This document shows, piece by piece, positions 25,763 through 33,458 of a stretch of 64,000 nucleotides of DNA (its first letter is position 1; every line of letters begins with the position of its first letter). Below the pieces are notes generated by a model. The model worked only from the letters and a program-made list of their open reading frames with translations, was not told the origin of the DNA and did not search any database. Source of the stretch: Streptomyces cucumeris. GTDB lineage: Bacteria; Actinomycetota; Actinomycetes; Streptomycetales; Streptomycetaceae. The stretch covers positions 186,001 through 250,000 of the forward strand of contig NZ_JANCLX010000001.1 in the NCBI RefSeq assembly GCF_024295805.1, in the 5' to 3' direction. The translations under genes and the position numbers were made by a program.

Positions 25763-26686
25763 ATGGATCTTCGCATCTTCACCGAGCCCCAGCAGGGGGC
25801 GAGCTACGACACCCTGCTGACCGTTGCCAAGGCCACCGAGGCCCTCGGCTTCGACGCCTTCTTCCGCTCGGACCATTACCTCCACATGGGCGATGTCGAC
25901 GGACTGCCTGGCCCGACCGACGCGTGGATCACCCTGGCCGGGCTGGCCCGCGAGACCCGGCGGATCCGGCTCGGCACCCTGATGACCGCCGCCACGTTCC
26001 GGCTGCCGGGCGTGCTCGCGATCCAGGTGGCGCAGGTCGACCAGATGTCCGGCGGCCGGGTCGAGCTGGGGCTGGGCGCGGGCTGGTTCGAGGAGGAGCA
26101 CCGGGCCTACGGGATCCCGTTCCCGAAGGAGAAGTTCGCCCGGCTGGAAGAGCAGTTGGAGATCGTCACCGGTCTGTGGGAGACATCGGCCGGGGAGACC
26201 TTCGGCTACGACGGGGCGCACTACCAGCTCGCCGATTCGCCCGCGCTGCCCAAGCCCGCGGGGAACAGGGTGCCGGTGCTGATCGGCGGTCACGGGGCGA
26301 CCCGCACTCCGCGGCTGGCGGCGCGGTTCGCGGATGAGTTCAATATGCCCTTCGCTTCGGTCGCCGACAGCGTGCGGCAGTTCGGCCGGGTGCGGGAGGC
26401 AGCCGAGGCCGCCGGTCGTAAGGGGGACGACCTGGTGTATTCCAACGCGCTGGTGGCGTGCGTCGGCAAGGATGACGCCGAGGTCGCACGGCGGGCCGCG
26501 GCGATCGGCCGGGAGGTCGAGGAGCTGAGGGAGAACGGATTGGCGGGGTCCCCGGCCGAGGTCGTCGACAAGATCGGCCGCTATGCGGAGGCCGGAGCGT
26601 CCCGGATCTACCTCCAGATCCTGGACCTGGACGACCTCGACCACCTGGAGCTGATCTCCTCCCAGGTCCAGGCACAGCTGAGCTGA
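25763..26686 (+). CDS. LLM-class F420- or flavin-dependent oxidoreductase
   Basis: A 307-residue luciferase-like TIM-barrel protein: LRIFTEPQQGASYDTLLTVAKATEALGFDAFF at the start, GTLMTAATFRLPGVLAIQVA, LGLGAGWFEEEHRAYGIPF, and VPVLIGGHG. These segments are typical of the F420-dependent subgroup in actinobacteria. The ATG at 25763 gives the family N-terminus; an ATG three codons earlier is equally possible. Substrate unknown. It follows DUF6099 by 18 bases and may be in the same transcript. Confidence 0.87.
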   Translation: MDLRIFTEPQQGASYDTLLTVAKATEALGFDAFFRSDHYLHMGDVDGLPGPTDAWITLAGLARETRRIRLGTLMTAATFRLPGVLAIQVAQVDQMSGGRVELGLGAGWFEEEHRAYGIPFPKEKFARLEEQLEIVTGLWETSAGETFGYDGAHYQLADSPALPKPAGNRVPVLIGGHGATRTPRLAARFADEFNMPFASVADSVRQFGRVREAAEAAGRKGDDLVYSNALVACVGKDDAEVARRAAAIGREVEELRENGLAGSPAEVVDKIGRYAEAGASRIYLQILDLDDLDHLELISSQVQAQLS

Positions 26687-26753
26687 TACGCCGCACGCCG
26701 CGCCGCCCGGACCAGTCCCAGCCCCGCCAGCCCGCCGACCAGGAGCACCCACG

Positions 26754-27764
26754 ATGTCCGCCCGATCGATGTCCTTCACCGCCGCGCTGGAAGGCCCACC
26801 ACTCGTCCTCGACGGCGGATTGTCCAACCAGTTGGAGGCGCAGGGCTGCGATCTGTCCGACGACCTCTGGTCGGCGCGGCTGCTGGCCGACGAACCCGGG
26901 CAGATCGAGGCCGCGCACCGGGCCTATGCGCGGGCGGGCGCACAGGTGCTGATCACCAGCAGCTATCAGGCGACCTATGAGGGGTTCGCCCGCCGGGGGG
27001 TGGGCCATGAGGCGGCGGCGGAGCTGCTGCGACGCAGCGTGCGGCTGGCCCGGAGCGCCGCGGAAGAGGTGGCTGCGGCGGCCGGGGCGGGCGGTCCGGC
27101 CGGGATGGCTGGCCGGGAGGCGGCTGGCGGCGAGCCGGGACCGGTCGGGGCTACGGAGAAGGCTACGGAGAGGGCCGGTCGGGTGTGGGTGGCCGCCTCC
27201 GTCGGCCCGTACGGCGCGATGCTCGCGGACGGCAGTGAGTACCGCGGGCGGTACGGGCTGAGCGTGGCGGAGCTGGAGCGGTTCCACCGGCCGCGGATCG
27301 AGGCACTGGCCGGGGCCGCACCGGATGTGCTGGCGCTGGAGACCGTGCCGGACAGCGAGGAGGCGGAGGCGCTGCTGCGGGCGGTCGAGGGGTGCGGGGT
27401 GCCCGTCTGGCTCTCGTTCAGCATCGCGGGGGAGACCACCCGGGCCGGGCAGCCCCTGGCCGAGGCGTTCGCCCTGGCCGCCGGGAACGATCAGGTGGTC
27501 GCCGTCGGCGTCAACTGCTGTGCGCCACAGGACGCCGACCGGGCCGTGCGGATCGCGGCCGACACCACCGGAAAGCCGGTGGTGGTCTATCCGAACAGCG
27601 GAGAGGAGTGGGATGCGGTGGCACGCGGCTGGCGCGGGCGGCCGACGTTCGGGGCGGACCGGGTGCGGGCCTGGCGGGACGCCGGGGCACGGCTCATCGG
27701 TGGCTGCTGCCGGGTGGGACCGGACCGGATCGCCGAGTTGGGCGACGTGCTGAGAAAGCATTAG
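26754..27764 (+). CDS. mmuM: Homocysteine S-methyltransferase
   Basis: MmuM transfers a methyl group from S-methylmethionine (or SAM) to homocysteine, making methionine. The 336-residue protein shows VLDGGLSNQLEAQGCD at the N-terminus, SSYQATYEGF, ALETVPDSEEAEALL and the zinc-binding cysteines in GVNCCAP and LIGGCCR. AGGAG lies eight bases before the ATG. An insertion of about 35 Gly/Ala/Glu-rich residues (near residues 105-140) is unusual and probably a surface loop. Confidence 0.9.
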   Translation: MSARSMSFTAALEGPPLVLDGGLSNQLEAQGCDLSDDLWSARLLADEPGQIEAAHRAYARAGAQVLITSSYQATYEGFARRGVGHEAAAELLRRSVRLARSAAEEVAAAAGAGGPAGMAGREAAGGEPGPVGATEKATERAGRVWVAASVGPYGAMLADGSEYRGRYGLSVAELERFHRPRIEALAGAAPDVLALETVPDSEEAEALLRAVEGCGVPVWLSFSIAGETTRAGQPLAEAFALAAGNDQVVAVGVNCCAPQDADRAVRIAADTTGKPVVVYPNSGEEWDAVARGWRGRPTFGADRVRAWRDAGARLIGGCCRVGPDRIAELGDVLRKH

Positions 27765-27797
27765 GAACGAGGCCGCCGGACGGCGATACTCGGACGG

Positions 27798-29432
27798 GTG
27801 TTCCTGACGATTACCACCACCGGCACCGATGAGCGCCCCGCGACCGACCTCGGGTTTCTGCTGCACAAGCACCCCGACAAGGCGCAGCGGTTCTCCACCT
27901 CCCACGGCACCGCGCATGTCCTCTACCCCGAGGCGACCCCTCAGCGCTGCACCGCGGCGCTGATGCTCGAGGTGGACCCCGTGGCGCTGGTGCGGCGCGG
28001 GCGCGGCAAGGGCCGGGGCGGCGCGCCCGACTCCGCGCTGGCGCAGTACGTCAACGACCGTCCGTACGCGGCCTCCTCACTGCTGGCCGTGGCGCTGAGC
28101 AATGTCTTCTCCAGCGCTCTGCGGGGCCAGTGCAAGGCCCGGCCCGAGCTGCCGGTGCGGCCGCTGCCGCTGCGGATCGAGGTGCCCGCGCTGCCCGCCC
28201 GCGGCGGTGCCGAGCTGGTCGAGCGGCTCTTCGCACCGCTGGGGTGGACGGTGACGGCCGAACCGGTCGTATTGGACGAGGAGTTCCCCGAATGGGGTGA
28301 CTCCCGGTACGTCCGGCTGGTGCTCGAGGGAGAGCTGCGGCTGGCCGACGCATTGCGCCATCTGTATGTGCTGCTGCCGGTGCTGGACGACGCCAAGCAC
28401 TACTGGGTCGCCCCGGACGAGGTGGACAAGCTGCTGCGGTCCGGGGAGGGCTGGCTGGAGGACCACCCCGAACAGCGGCTGATCACCAGCCGCTATCTGG
28501 CCCGCCGCTGGTCGCTGACGCGCAACGCGCTGGAGCGGCTGGAGCTGGCCCGGCTCGCCGAGGCGGATGACACCGAGGTGGAGGAGATCGACAACGCGGT
28601 CGCCGAGACCACGGAAGAGTCCGGCGCCGAGGGGGACGGCGACGGGACACCGGCGACCGGGGGAGGAGTGGGTGACGGGGAGACGGCGGATGCCGGGAAG
28701 CCGGTGCCGCTGGCCGTCCAGCGGCGCGAGGCGATCCTCGAGGCGCTGCGCGGCACCGAGTCCGCCCGGGTGCTCGACCTCGGCTGCGGACAGGGCCAGC
28801 TGCTGGCGGCGCTGCTGAAGGACGTGCGGTTCACCGAGATCGTCGGTGTCGATGTGTCGATGCGCGCGCTCAACGAGACGGCGCGGCGGCTGCGGCTGGA
28901 CCGGATGTCCGAGCGGCAGTCGGCCCGGCTGAAGCTGATGCAGGGGTCGCTCGCGTACACCGACAGCAGGCTGCGCGGCTATGACGCGGCGGTGCTCTGC
29001 GAGGTGATCGAGCATGTGGATCCCCCGCGGCTGCCCGCCCTGGAGTACGCCGTGTTCGGCGCCGCGCGGCCCCGTGCCGTCGTGCTGACCACGCCCAACG
29101 TCGAGTACAACGTGCGCTGGGAGACGTTGCCCGCCGGGAAGGCGCGCCACCCCGACCACCGCTTCGAATGGACCCGGGAGGAGTTCCGCGGCTGGGCCCG
29201 GCAGGTCGCCGAACGGCACGGCTACACCGTGGAGTTCCGCCCCGTCGGACCGGACGACCCCGAGGTGGGGCCGCCCACTCAGCTCGCGCTGTTCCGCCTC
29301 GGTGAAGGCGACCCAGGCACCGACGGCGGCACAAGCGCCGACCACAGCACGAGCACCAGCAACAGCACAAGCACCAGCAACAGCGGCACCGAGACCATCA
29401 GCACCACGACCGCGAAGGAGGCGGCCGCGTGA
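27798..29432 (+). CDS. hen1: Hen1, 3'-terminal RNA ribose 2'-O-methyltransferase
   Basis: Bacterial Hen1 methylates the 2'-OH at the 3' end of cleaved tRNA before Pnkp seals it, so the repaired site resists the same ribotoxin. The 544-residue protein has the Hen1-specific N-terminal domain (MFLTITTTGTDERPATDLGF, about residues 1-250), an acidic linker, and a methyltransferase domain with VLDLGCGQGQLL and metal-binding CEVIEHVD. The last 40 residues are Ser/Thr/Asn repeats encoded by two 18-bp units (29346-29381). The GTG start is seven bases after GATACT, suggesting a leaderless mRNA. The stop overlaps pnkp by four bases. Confidence 0.93.
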   Translation: MFLTITTTGTDERPATDLGFLLHKHPDKAQRFSTSHGTAHVLYPEATPQRCTAALMLEVDPVALVRRGRGKGRGGAPDSALAQYVNDRPYAASSLLAVALSNVFSSALRGQCKARPELPVRPLPLRIEVPALPARGGAELVERLFAPLGWTVTAEPVVLDEEFPEWGDSRYVRLVLEGELRLADALRHLYVLLPVLDDAKHYWVAPDEVDKLLRSGEGWLEDHPEQRLITSRYLARRWSLTRNALERLELARLAEADDTEVEEIDNAVAETTEESGAEGDGDGTPATGGGVGDGETADAGKPVPLAVQRREAILEALRGTESARVLDLGCGQGQLLAALLKDVRFTEIVGVDVSMRALNETARRLRLDRMSERQSARLKLMQGSLAYTDSRLRGYDAAVLCEVIEHVDPPRLPALEYAVFGAARPRAVVLTTPNVEYNVRWETLPAGKARHPDHRFEWTREEFRGWARQVAERHGYTVEFRPVGPDDPEVGPPTQLALFRLGEGDPGTDGGTSADHSTSTSNSTSTSNSGTETISTTTAKEAAA

Positions 29433-32047
29433 CCGACACCGACCTCACCACCGCCAGGCGCAGCCTCGCCGTACCCGACCTGTCCCTGGTGGTCCTCATC
29501 GGCACCACCGGTTCCGGCAAGTCCACCTTCGCCCGGCGCCACTTCCTGCCCACCCAGGTCGTCTCCTCCGACGTCTGCCGCGGGCTGGTCGCCGATGACG
29601 AGAACGACCAGAGCGCCACCCCCGACGCCTTCGACGTCCTGCACTACATCGCGGGCAAGCGGCTGGCGGCCGGCCGGCTGACCGTCGTGGACGCCACCAA
29701 CGTCCAGCCCGAGGCCCGGCGCTCTCTGATCAGGCTGGCGCGCGAGCACGACGTCCTCCCCGTCGCCATCGTCCTCGATGTCCCCGAGGCCGAGTGCGTC
29801 CGGCGCAACGCGGCGCGGCCGGACCGCGCCGGGATGCCCACCCATGTCATCCCGCGCCAGCGCCGCGAACTGCGCCGCTCCCTGAAGTCCCTGGAGCGCG
29901 AGGGCTTCCGCAAGGTGCACGTCCTGCGCGGCCCGGAGGAGGTCGAGGCCGCGGAGATCACCACCGAGCGCCGCTACAACGACCTGCGCCACCTCACCGG
30001 TCCGTTCGACATCGTCGGTGACATCCACGGCTGCCGCTCCGAGCTGGAGACCCTGCTCGGTCGGCTGGGCTACGTCCTGCGCCGTGACGAGCGCGGCCGC
30101 CCGGTCGACGCCAGCCACCCCGAGGGCCGTACCGCGGTCTTCGTCGGCGACCTCGTCGACCGCGGCCCCGACAGCCCGGGGGTGCTGCGCCTGGTGATGG
30201 GGATGGTGGCCTCGGGCGCGGCGCTGTGCGTGCCCGGCAACCACGAGAACAAGCTCGGCCGCTACCTCAAGGGCCGCAAGGTCCAGGTCACCCACGGCCT
30301 CGCCGAGACCGTGGAGCAGCTGGAGCGGGAGCACACCGAGGACCCGGAGTTCGGCGACCGGGTCCGGGTCTTCATCGAGTCGCTGATCAGCCACTATGTG
30401 CTGGACGGCGGGGCACTGGTGGTGTGTCACGCCGGGCTGCCCGAGAAGTACCACGGCCGCACCTCGGGCCGCGTCCGCTCGCACGCGCTGTACGGGGACA
30501 CCACCGGTGAGACCGATGAGTTCGGGCTGCCCGTGCGCTATCCGTGGGCCCAGGACTACCGGGGCCGCGCCGCCGTGGTCTACGGCCACACCCCGACCCC
30601 CGTGGCCTCCTGGCTCAACAACACCATCTGTCTGGACACCGGCTGTGTCTTCGGCGGCCGGATGACCGCACTGCGCTGGCCGGAGCGGGAGCTGGTGGAC
30701 GTCCCGGCCGAGCGGATCTGGTACGAGCCGGTGAAGCCGCTGACCAACGAGGCCCCGGGCGGGTCCGAGGGCCGTCCGCTGGACCTCGGCGACGTCCGGG
30801 GCCGCCGGGTGGTGGAGACCCGGCACATGGGCCGGATCGCGGTCAAGGAGGAGAACGCGGCGGCGGCGCTGGAGGTGATGAGCCGGTTCGCGGTCGACCC
30901 GCGGCTCCTCGGCTACCTCCCGCCCACCATGGCGCCCTGCGCCACCTCCACGGAGGAGGGCTATCTGGAGCACCCGGCCGAGGCGTTCGCCGCCTACCGC
31001 GCCGACGGGGTACGCGAGGTGATCTGCGAGGAGAAGCACATGGGCTCCCGCGCGGTGGCCCTGGTCTGCCGTGACGAGGAGGTCGCGCGGAAGCGCTTCG
31101 ACGCACCCGACGGGGTGTCCGGCATGGTGTACACCCGCACCGGCCGGCCGTTCTTCGACGACCCGGCGCTGACGGAGACCGTGCTGCGCCGGGTGGGCCG
31201 GGCCGTCGAGGGCGCCGGGCTCTGGCAGGAGCTGGACACCGACTGGCTGTTGCTGGACGCGGAGCTGATGCCCTGGTCGCTGAAGGCCGCGGGGCTGCTG
31301 CGCAGCCAGTACGCGGCGGTCGGCGCAGCCTCGCGCGCCGTCCTGCCCGGTGTGCTCACGGCGCTGGAGGGCGCGGCGGCGCGCGGGGTGGAGGTGTCGG
31401 GGCTGCTCGACAAGCACCGGGGCCGCGCCGCGGACGCGGCGGCGTTCACCGACGCCTACCGGCGCTACTGCTGGCCCGTCGACGGGCTGGAGGGTGTCCG
31501 GATGGCGCCGTTCCAGATCCTTGCCGCACAGGGCCGCAGCCTGGCCGCGCTGCCGCACGACCAGCAGCTCGCGCTGATCGACCGGATGGTCGAGGCCGAC
31601 GCGCCGGGCGACGGCACTCCTGAGCGGGAGCAGCCACTGCTCGTCCCCACCCGCCGTCTGATCGTCGACACCGAGGACGACGCCTCCCGCGCCGCCGGAA
31701 CGCAGTGGTGGCTGGACCTGACGGCGGCCGGGGGCGAGGGCATGGTCGTCAAACCGCTCCAGGGCTTTGTGCGCAAGGGCGACGGCCGTCTGGTCCAGCC
31801 GGGTGTGAAATGCCGCGGCCGTGAGTACCTGCGCATCATCTACGGCCCGGAGTACACCCGTCCGGACAATCTGGACCGGCTGCGGGTGCGCCACCTCGGC
31901 CACAAGCGCTCCCTCGCGCTGCGGGAGTACGCGCTCGGGCTCGAGGCGCTGGACCGGCTGGCCGACGGTGAGCCGCTGTGGCGGGTGCACGAGGCGGTCT
32001 TCGCGGTGCTCGCGCTGGAGTCCGAGCCGGTGGACCCCCGGCTGTAG
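29429..32047 (+). CDS. pnkp: Pnkp, polynucleotide kinase-phosphatase-ligase
   Basis: This 872-residue RNA-repair enzyme has three modules. The kinase (about 1-170) carries G25-TTGSGKS32; the metallophosphatase (about 190-440) carries DIHG (D198, H200), GDLVDRGPDS and GNHENK; the C-terminal adenylyltransferase/ligase domain (about 480-872) carries EEKHMGSR with the nucleotidyl-accepting Lys536, and GEGMVVKP. It heals and adenylylates broken RNA ends, and needs Hen1 to activate ligation. The GTG start overlaps the hen1 stop, so the two proteins are made together. Confidence 0.95.
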   Translation: MTDTDLTTARRSLAVPDLSLVVLIGTTGSGKSTFARRHFLPTQVVSSDVCRGLVADDENDQSATPDAFDVLHYIAGKRLAAGRLTVVDATNVQPEARRSLIRLAREHDVLPVAIVLDVPEAECVRRNAARPDRAGMPTHVIPRQRRELRRSLKSLEREGFRKVHVLRGPEEVEAAEITTERRYNDLRHLTGPFDIVGDIHGCRSELETLLGRLGYVLRRDERGRPVDASHPEGRTAVFVGDLVDRGPDSPGVLRLVMGMVASGAALCVPGNHENKLGRYLKGRKVQVTHGLAETVEQLEREHTEDPEFGDRVRVFIESLISHYVLDGGALVVCHAGLPEKYHGRTSGRVRSHALYGDTTGETDEFGLPVRYPWAQDYRGRAAVVYGHTPTPVASWLNNTICLDTGCVFGGRMTALRWPERELVDVPAERIWYEPVKPLTNEAPGGSEGRPLDLGDVRGRRVVETRHMGRIAVKEENAAAALEVMSRFAVDPRLLGYLPPTMAPCATSTEEGYLEHPAEAFAAYRADGVREVICEEKHMGSRAVALVCRDEEVARKRFDAPDGVSGMVYTRTGRPFFDDPALTETVLRRVGRAVEGAGLWQELDTDWLLLDAELMPWSLKAAGLLRSQYAAVGAASRAVLPGVLTALEGAAARGVEVSGLLDKHRGRAADAAAFTDAYRRYCWPVDGLEGVRMAPFQILAAQGRSLAALPHDQQLALIDRMVEADAPGDGTPEREQPLLVPTRRLIVDTEDDASRAAGTQWWLDLTAAGGEGMVVKPLQGFVRKGDGRLVQPGVKCRGREYLRIIYGPEYTRPDNLDRLRVRHLGHKRSLALREYALGLEALDRLADGEPLWRVHEAVFAVLALESEPVDPRL

Positions 32048-32054
32048 CCCAGCC

Positions 32055-32160
32055 CGCCGGAGCCGTCCGCCGGAGCCGTCCGCCGGAGTCGCACGTCGGA
32101 GCCGCACGTCGGAGTCGCACGCCGGAGTCTGCCGGAGTCCGCCCGAGTGGCGGGCTCCGG
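32055..32160 (+). repeat. 13-bp tandem repeats followed by a terminator hairpin
   Basis: Starting eight bases after the pnkp stop, about six units of 13 bases with the core CGGAG (for example CGCCGGAGCCGTC and CACGTCGGAGCCG) run from 32055 to 32130. They pass into a hairpin at 32132-32160: CCGGAGTCCGCC pairs with GGCGGGCTCCGG (one G-T pair) around a five-base loop, a likely terminator. A related two-copy repeat with the same 13-base period lies at 37813-37838. Confidence 0.75.
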
Positions 32161-32204
32161 CGTGCGGCGCCGGGGCACGGCGGGGCGCGACCGGCGCGAG
32201 ACCA

Positions 32205-32233
32205 TTGACGTGACCGTGCCAGCTGCCTAGCGT
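32205..32233 (+). promoter_or_regulatory. Vegetative promoter of the Crp/Fnr gene
   Basis: TTGACG (32205-32210) and TAGCGT (32228-32233) are separated by 17 bases, close to the HrdB-type consensus TTGACA-17/18-TANNNT. The predicted start near 32240 gives a leader of about 100 bases before the ATG at 32341. This is the cleanest promoter in the window by eye. Confidence 0.7.
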
Positions 32234-32340
32234 GCTGCTCGATCCCATCGTCGCCTTCCGATCGTCTCCACCAGCAGACCGACTCCAGCCCTTCGGTTCT
32301 CCGCGAGCGTGACGACCAACGAGCAGAGCGGGGAGGGCGG

Positions 32341-33060
32341 ATGAGTCTCTTCGAGGACGGGCGGCCGTTCCTCCACGCGCTTCCCGCCGACGACCGGCGC
32401 GCGCTGCTCGCCCTCGGCAGGCCCAGGGCCTACGCCCCCTCCGAGGTCGTCCTGCGTGAACACGACCGCACGACCTTCGTCGTCGCCATCACCTCCGGCT
32501 GGGCCACCGTCTCGGTGGAGACCGAGCGCGGTGTCCGGCTGATCCTCGCGCTGCGCGGCGCGGGCGAAGTCGTCGGCGACCAGGCCGCGGTGGACCACGG
32601 TTCGCGCAGCGCCACCGTCACCGCGCTCGGGCGGATGGAGGCGGTGGTGGTCTCCGGCGACCGGTTCCGCGCCTATCTGGCGGCCCGTCCGGTCGCCACC
32701 GTGCTGATCATGCGCCAGTTCAGCTCCCGGCTGCGCAGTTCCGACGGCGAACGGCGCTCCCTCGCCTCCGAGAAGGTGCTTCAGCGGCTCGCCGCGCGGC
32801 TGGTCGAACTCGCCGAGCGCACCGGCCATTCCGGCCCCGGTGGCGCCATCACCGTCGATCTCCCGCTGCCGCAGCATGACATCGCCGCCGCCGTGGGTTC
32901 GACCAGGGAAGCGGTCGCCAAGGCGCTGCGGCTGCTGCGCGACCAGGGCGTCGTACGGACCGCCGCCCGCCGCTTCGAGGTGACGGACTTCGGCCTGCTG
33001 CGGCTGCTGGCCGAGGGGCGTGCGACGGGCGAACAGATCCCGGCGCGTCCCCGCGACTGA
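32341..33060 (+). CDS. Crp/Fnr-family transcription regulator
   Basis: A 239-residue regulator with an N-terminal cyclic-nucleotide-binding fold (about 10-125) and a C-terminal winged helix with LPQHDIAAAVGSTREAVAKALRLL. The cAMP-contacting pattern of E. coli Crp (GExxxR-S) is not obvious: the equivalent region reads GAGEVVGDQAAVDHGSRSA. No Fnr cysteine cluster is seen. The effector is therefore uncertain. GGGGAGGG precedes the ATG. It lies downstream of the RNA-repair operon but has its own promoter and a terminator between. Confidence 0.87.
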   Translation: MSLFEDGRPFLHALPADDRRALLALGRPRAYAPSEVVLREHDRTTFVVAITSGWATVSVETERGVRLILALRGAGEVVGDQAAVDHGSRSATVTALGRMEAVVVSGDRFRAYLAARPVATVLIMRQFSSRLRSSDGERRSLASEKVLQRLAARLVELAERTGHSGPGGAITVDLPLPQHDIAAAVGSTREAVAKALRLLRDQGVVRTAARRFEVTDFGLLRLLAEGRATGEQIPARPRD

Positions 33061-33458
33061 GCGCCGGCGCGTACGCCCCGCCCGTTTCCGCGACTGTGTA
33101 AACGGCTACAGCCCCCGGACTGCTCCCTGGGCACGCTGGACGGGCACGGGAGCGGGACCGTGTGCGACGGGGGTGCACACGGCCCGGCGCCCGGTACGGG
33201 AGAGGGGCGGCGGGACGGGCAGGGGGAGAGACGTCCCGCCGCCCGCTCCGGACCCCGCCACCGGCGGGCCGACAGCCGGGCACCCGGTCGGCAAGGCACA
33301 GGCGGCACGAAACCGGGCGGCGCGGCACCGGGCGGCGCGGGCACAGGCGGTACGGCACAGCGCCCCGGGCCCCGGGCCTCCCGCACCCCACACACCCCCA
33401 CGCGAAGACGACGAGCCCCCGGCCAGCCGGGGGCGGGCGGCGCGAAGGACGGCGGGCC
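33061..33458. other. Highly structured intergenic region, no convincing gene
   Basis: Three strong inverted repeats lie here: CCGTGTGC/GCACACGG (33158-33165 and 33175-33182), a 13-bp stem GGGCGGCGGGACG at 33205-33217 paired with 33232-33244, and GCCCCCGGC-ca-GCCGGGGGC at 33415-33434, about 25 bases before the next start codon. A 15-base unit ACCGGGCGGCGCGGC is repeated in tandem at 33312-33341. The 33162 frame that runs in phase into the next gene encodes only Arg/Gly/Pro-rich low-complexity sequence, so I do not call it. Confidence 0.6.

Noticed and set aside
29346-29381. Short tandem repeats as a CRISPR-like array
   Set aside because: Two in-frame 18-bp units inside hen1 with no spacers; they encode the STSTSN tail.
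32131-32340. tRNA or small structured RNA gene downstream of pnkp
   Set aside because: The pairing is explained by one terminator hairpin and the promoter of the Crp/Fnr gene; no cloverleaf can be drawn.
33162-33458. In-frame 99-codon extension of the 701-residue protein
   Set aside because: Encodes Arg/Gly/Pro low-complexity sequence from hairpins and tandem repeats, whereas the ATG at 33459 has AAGGAC upstream.
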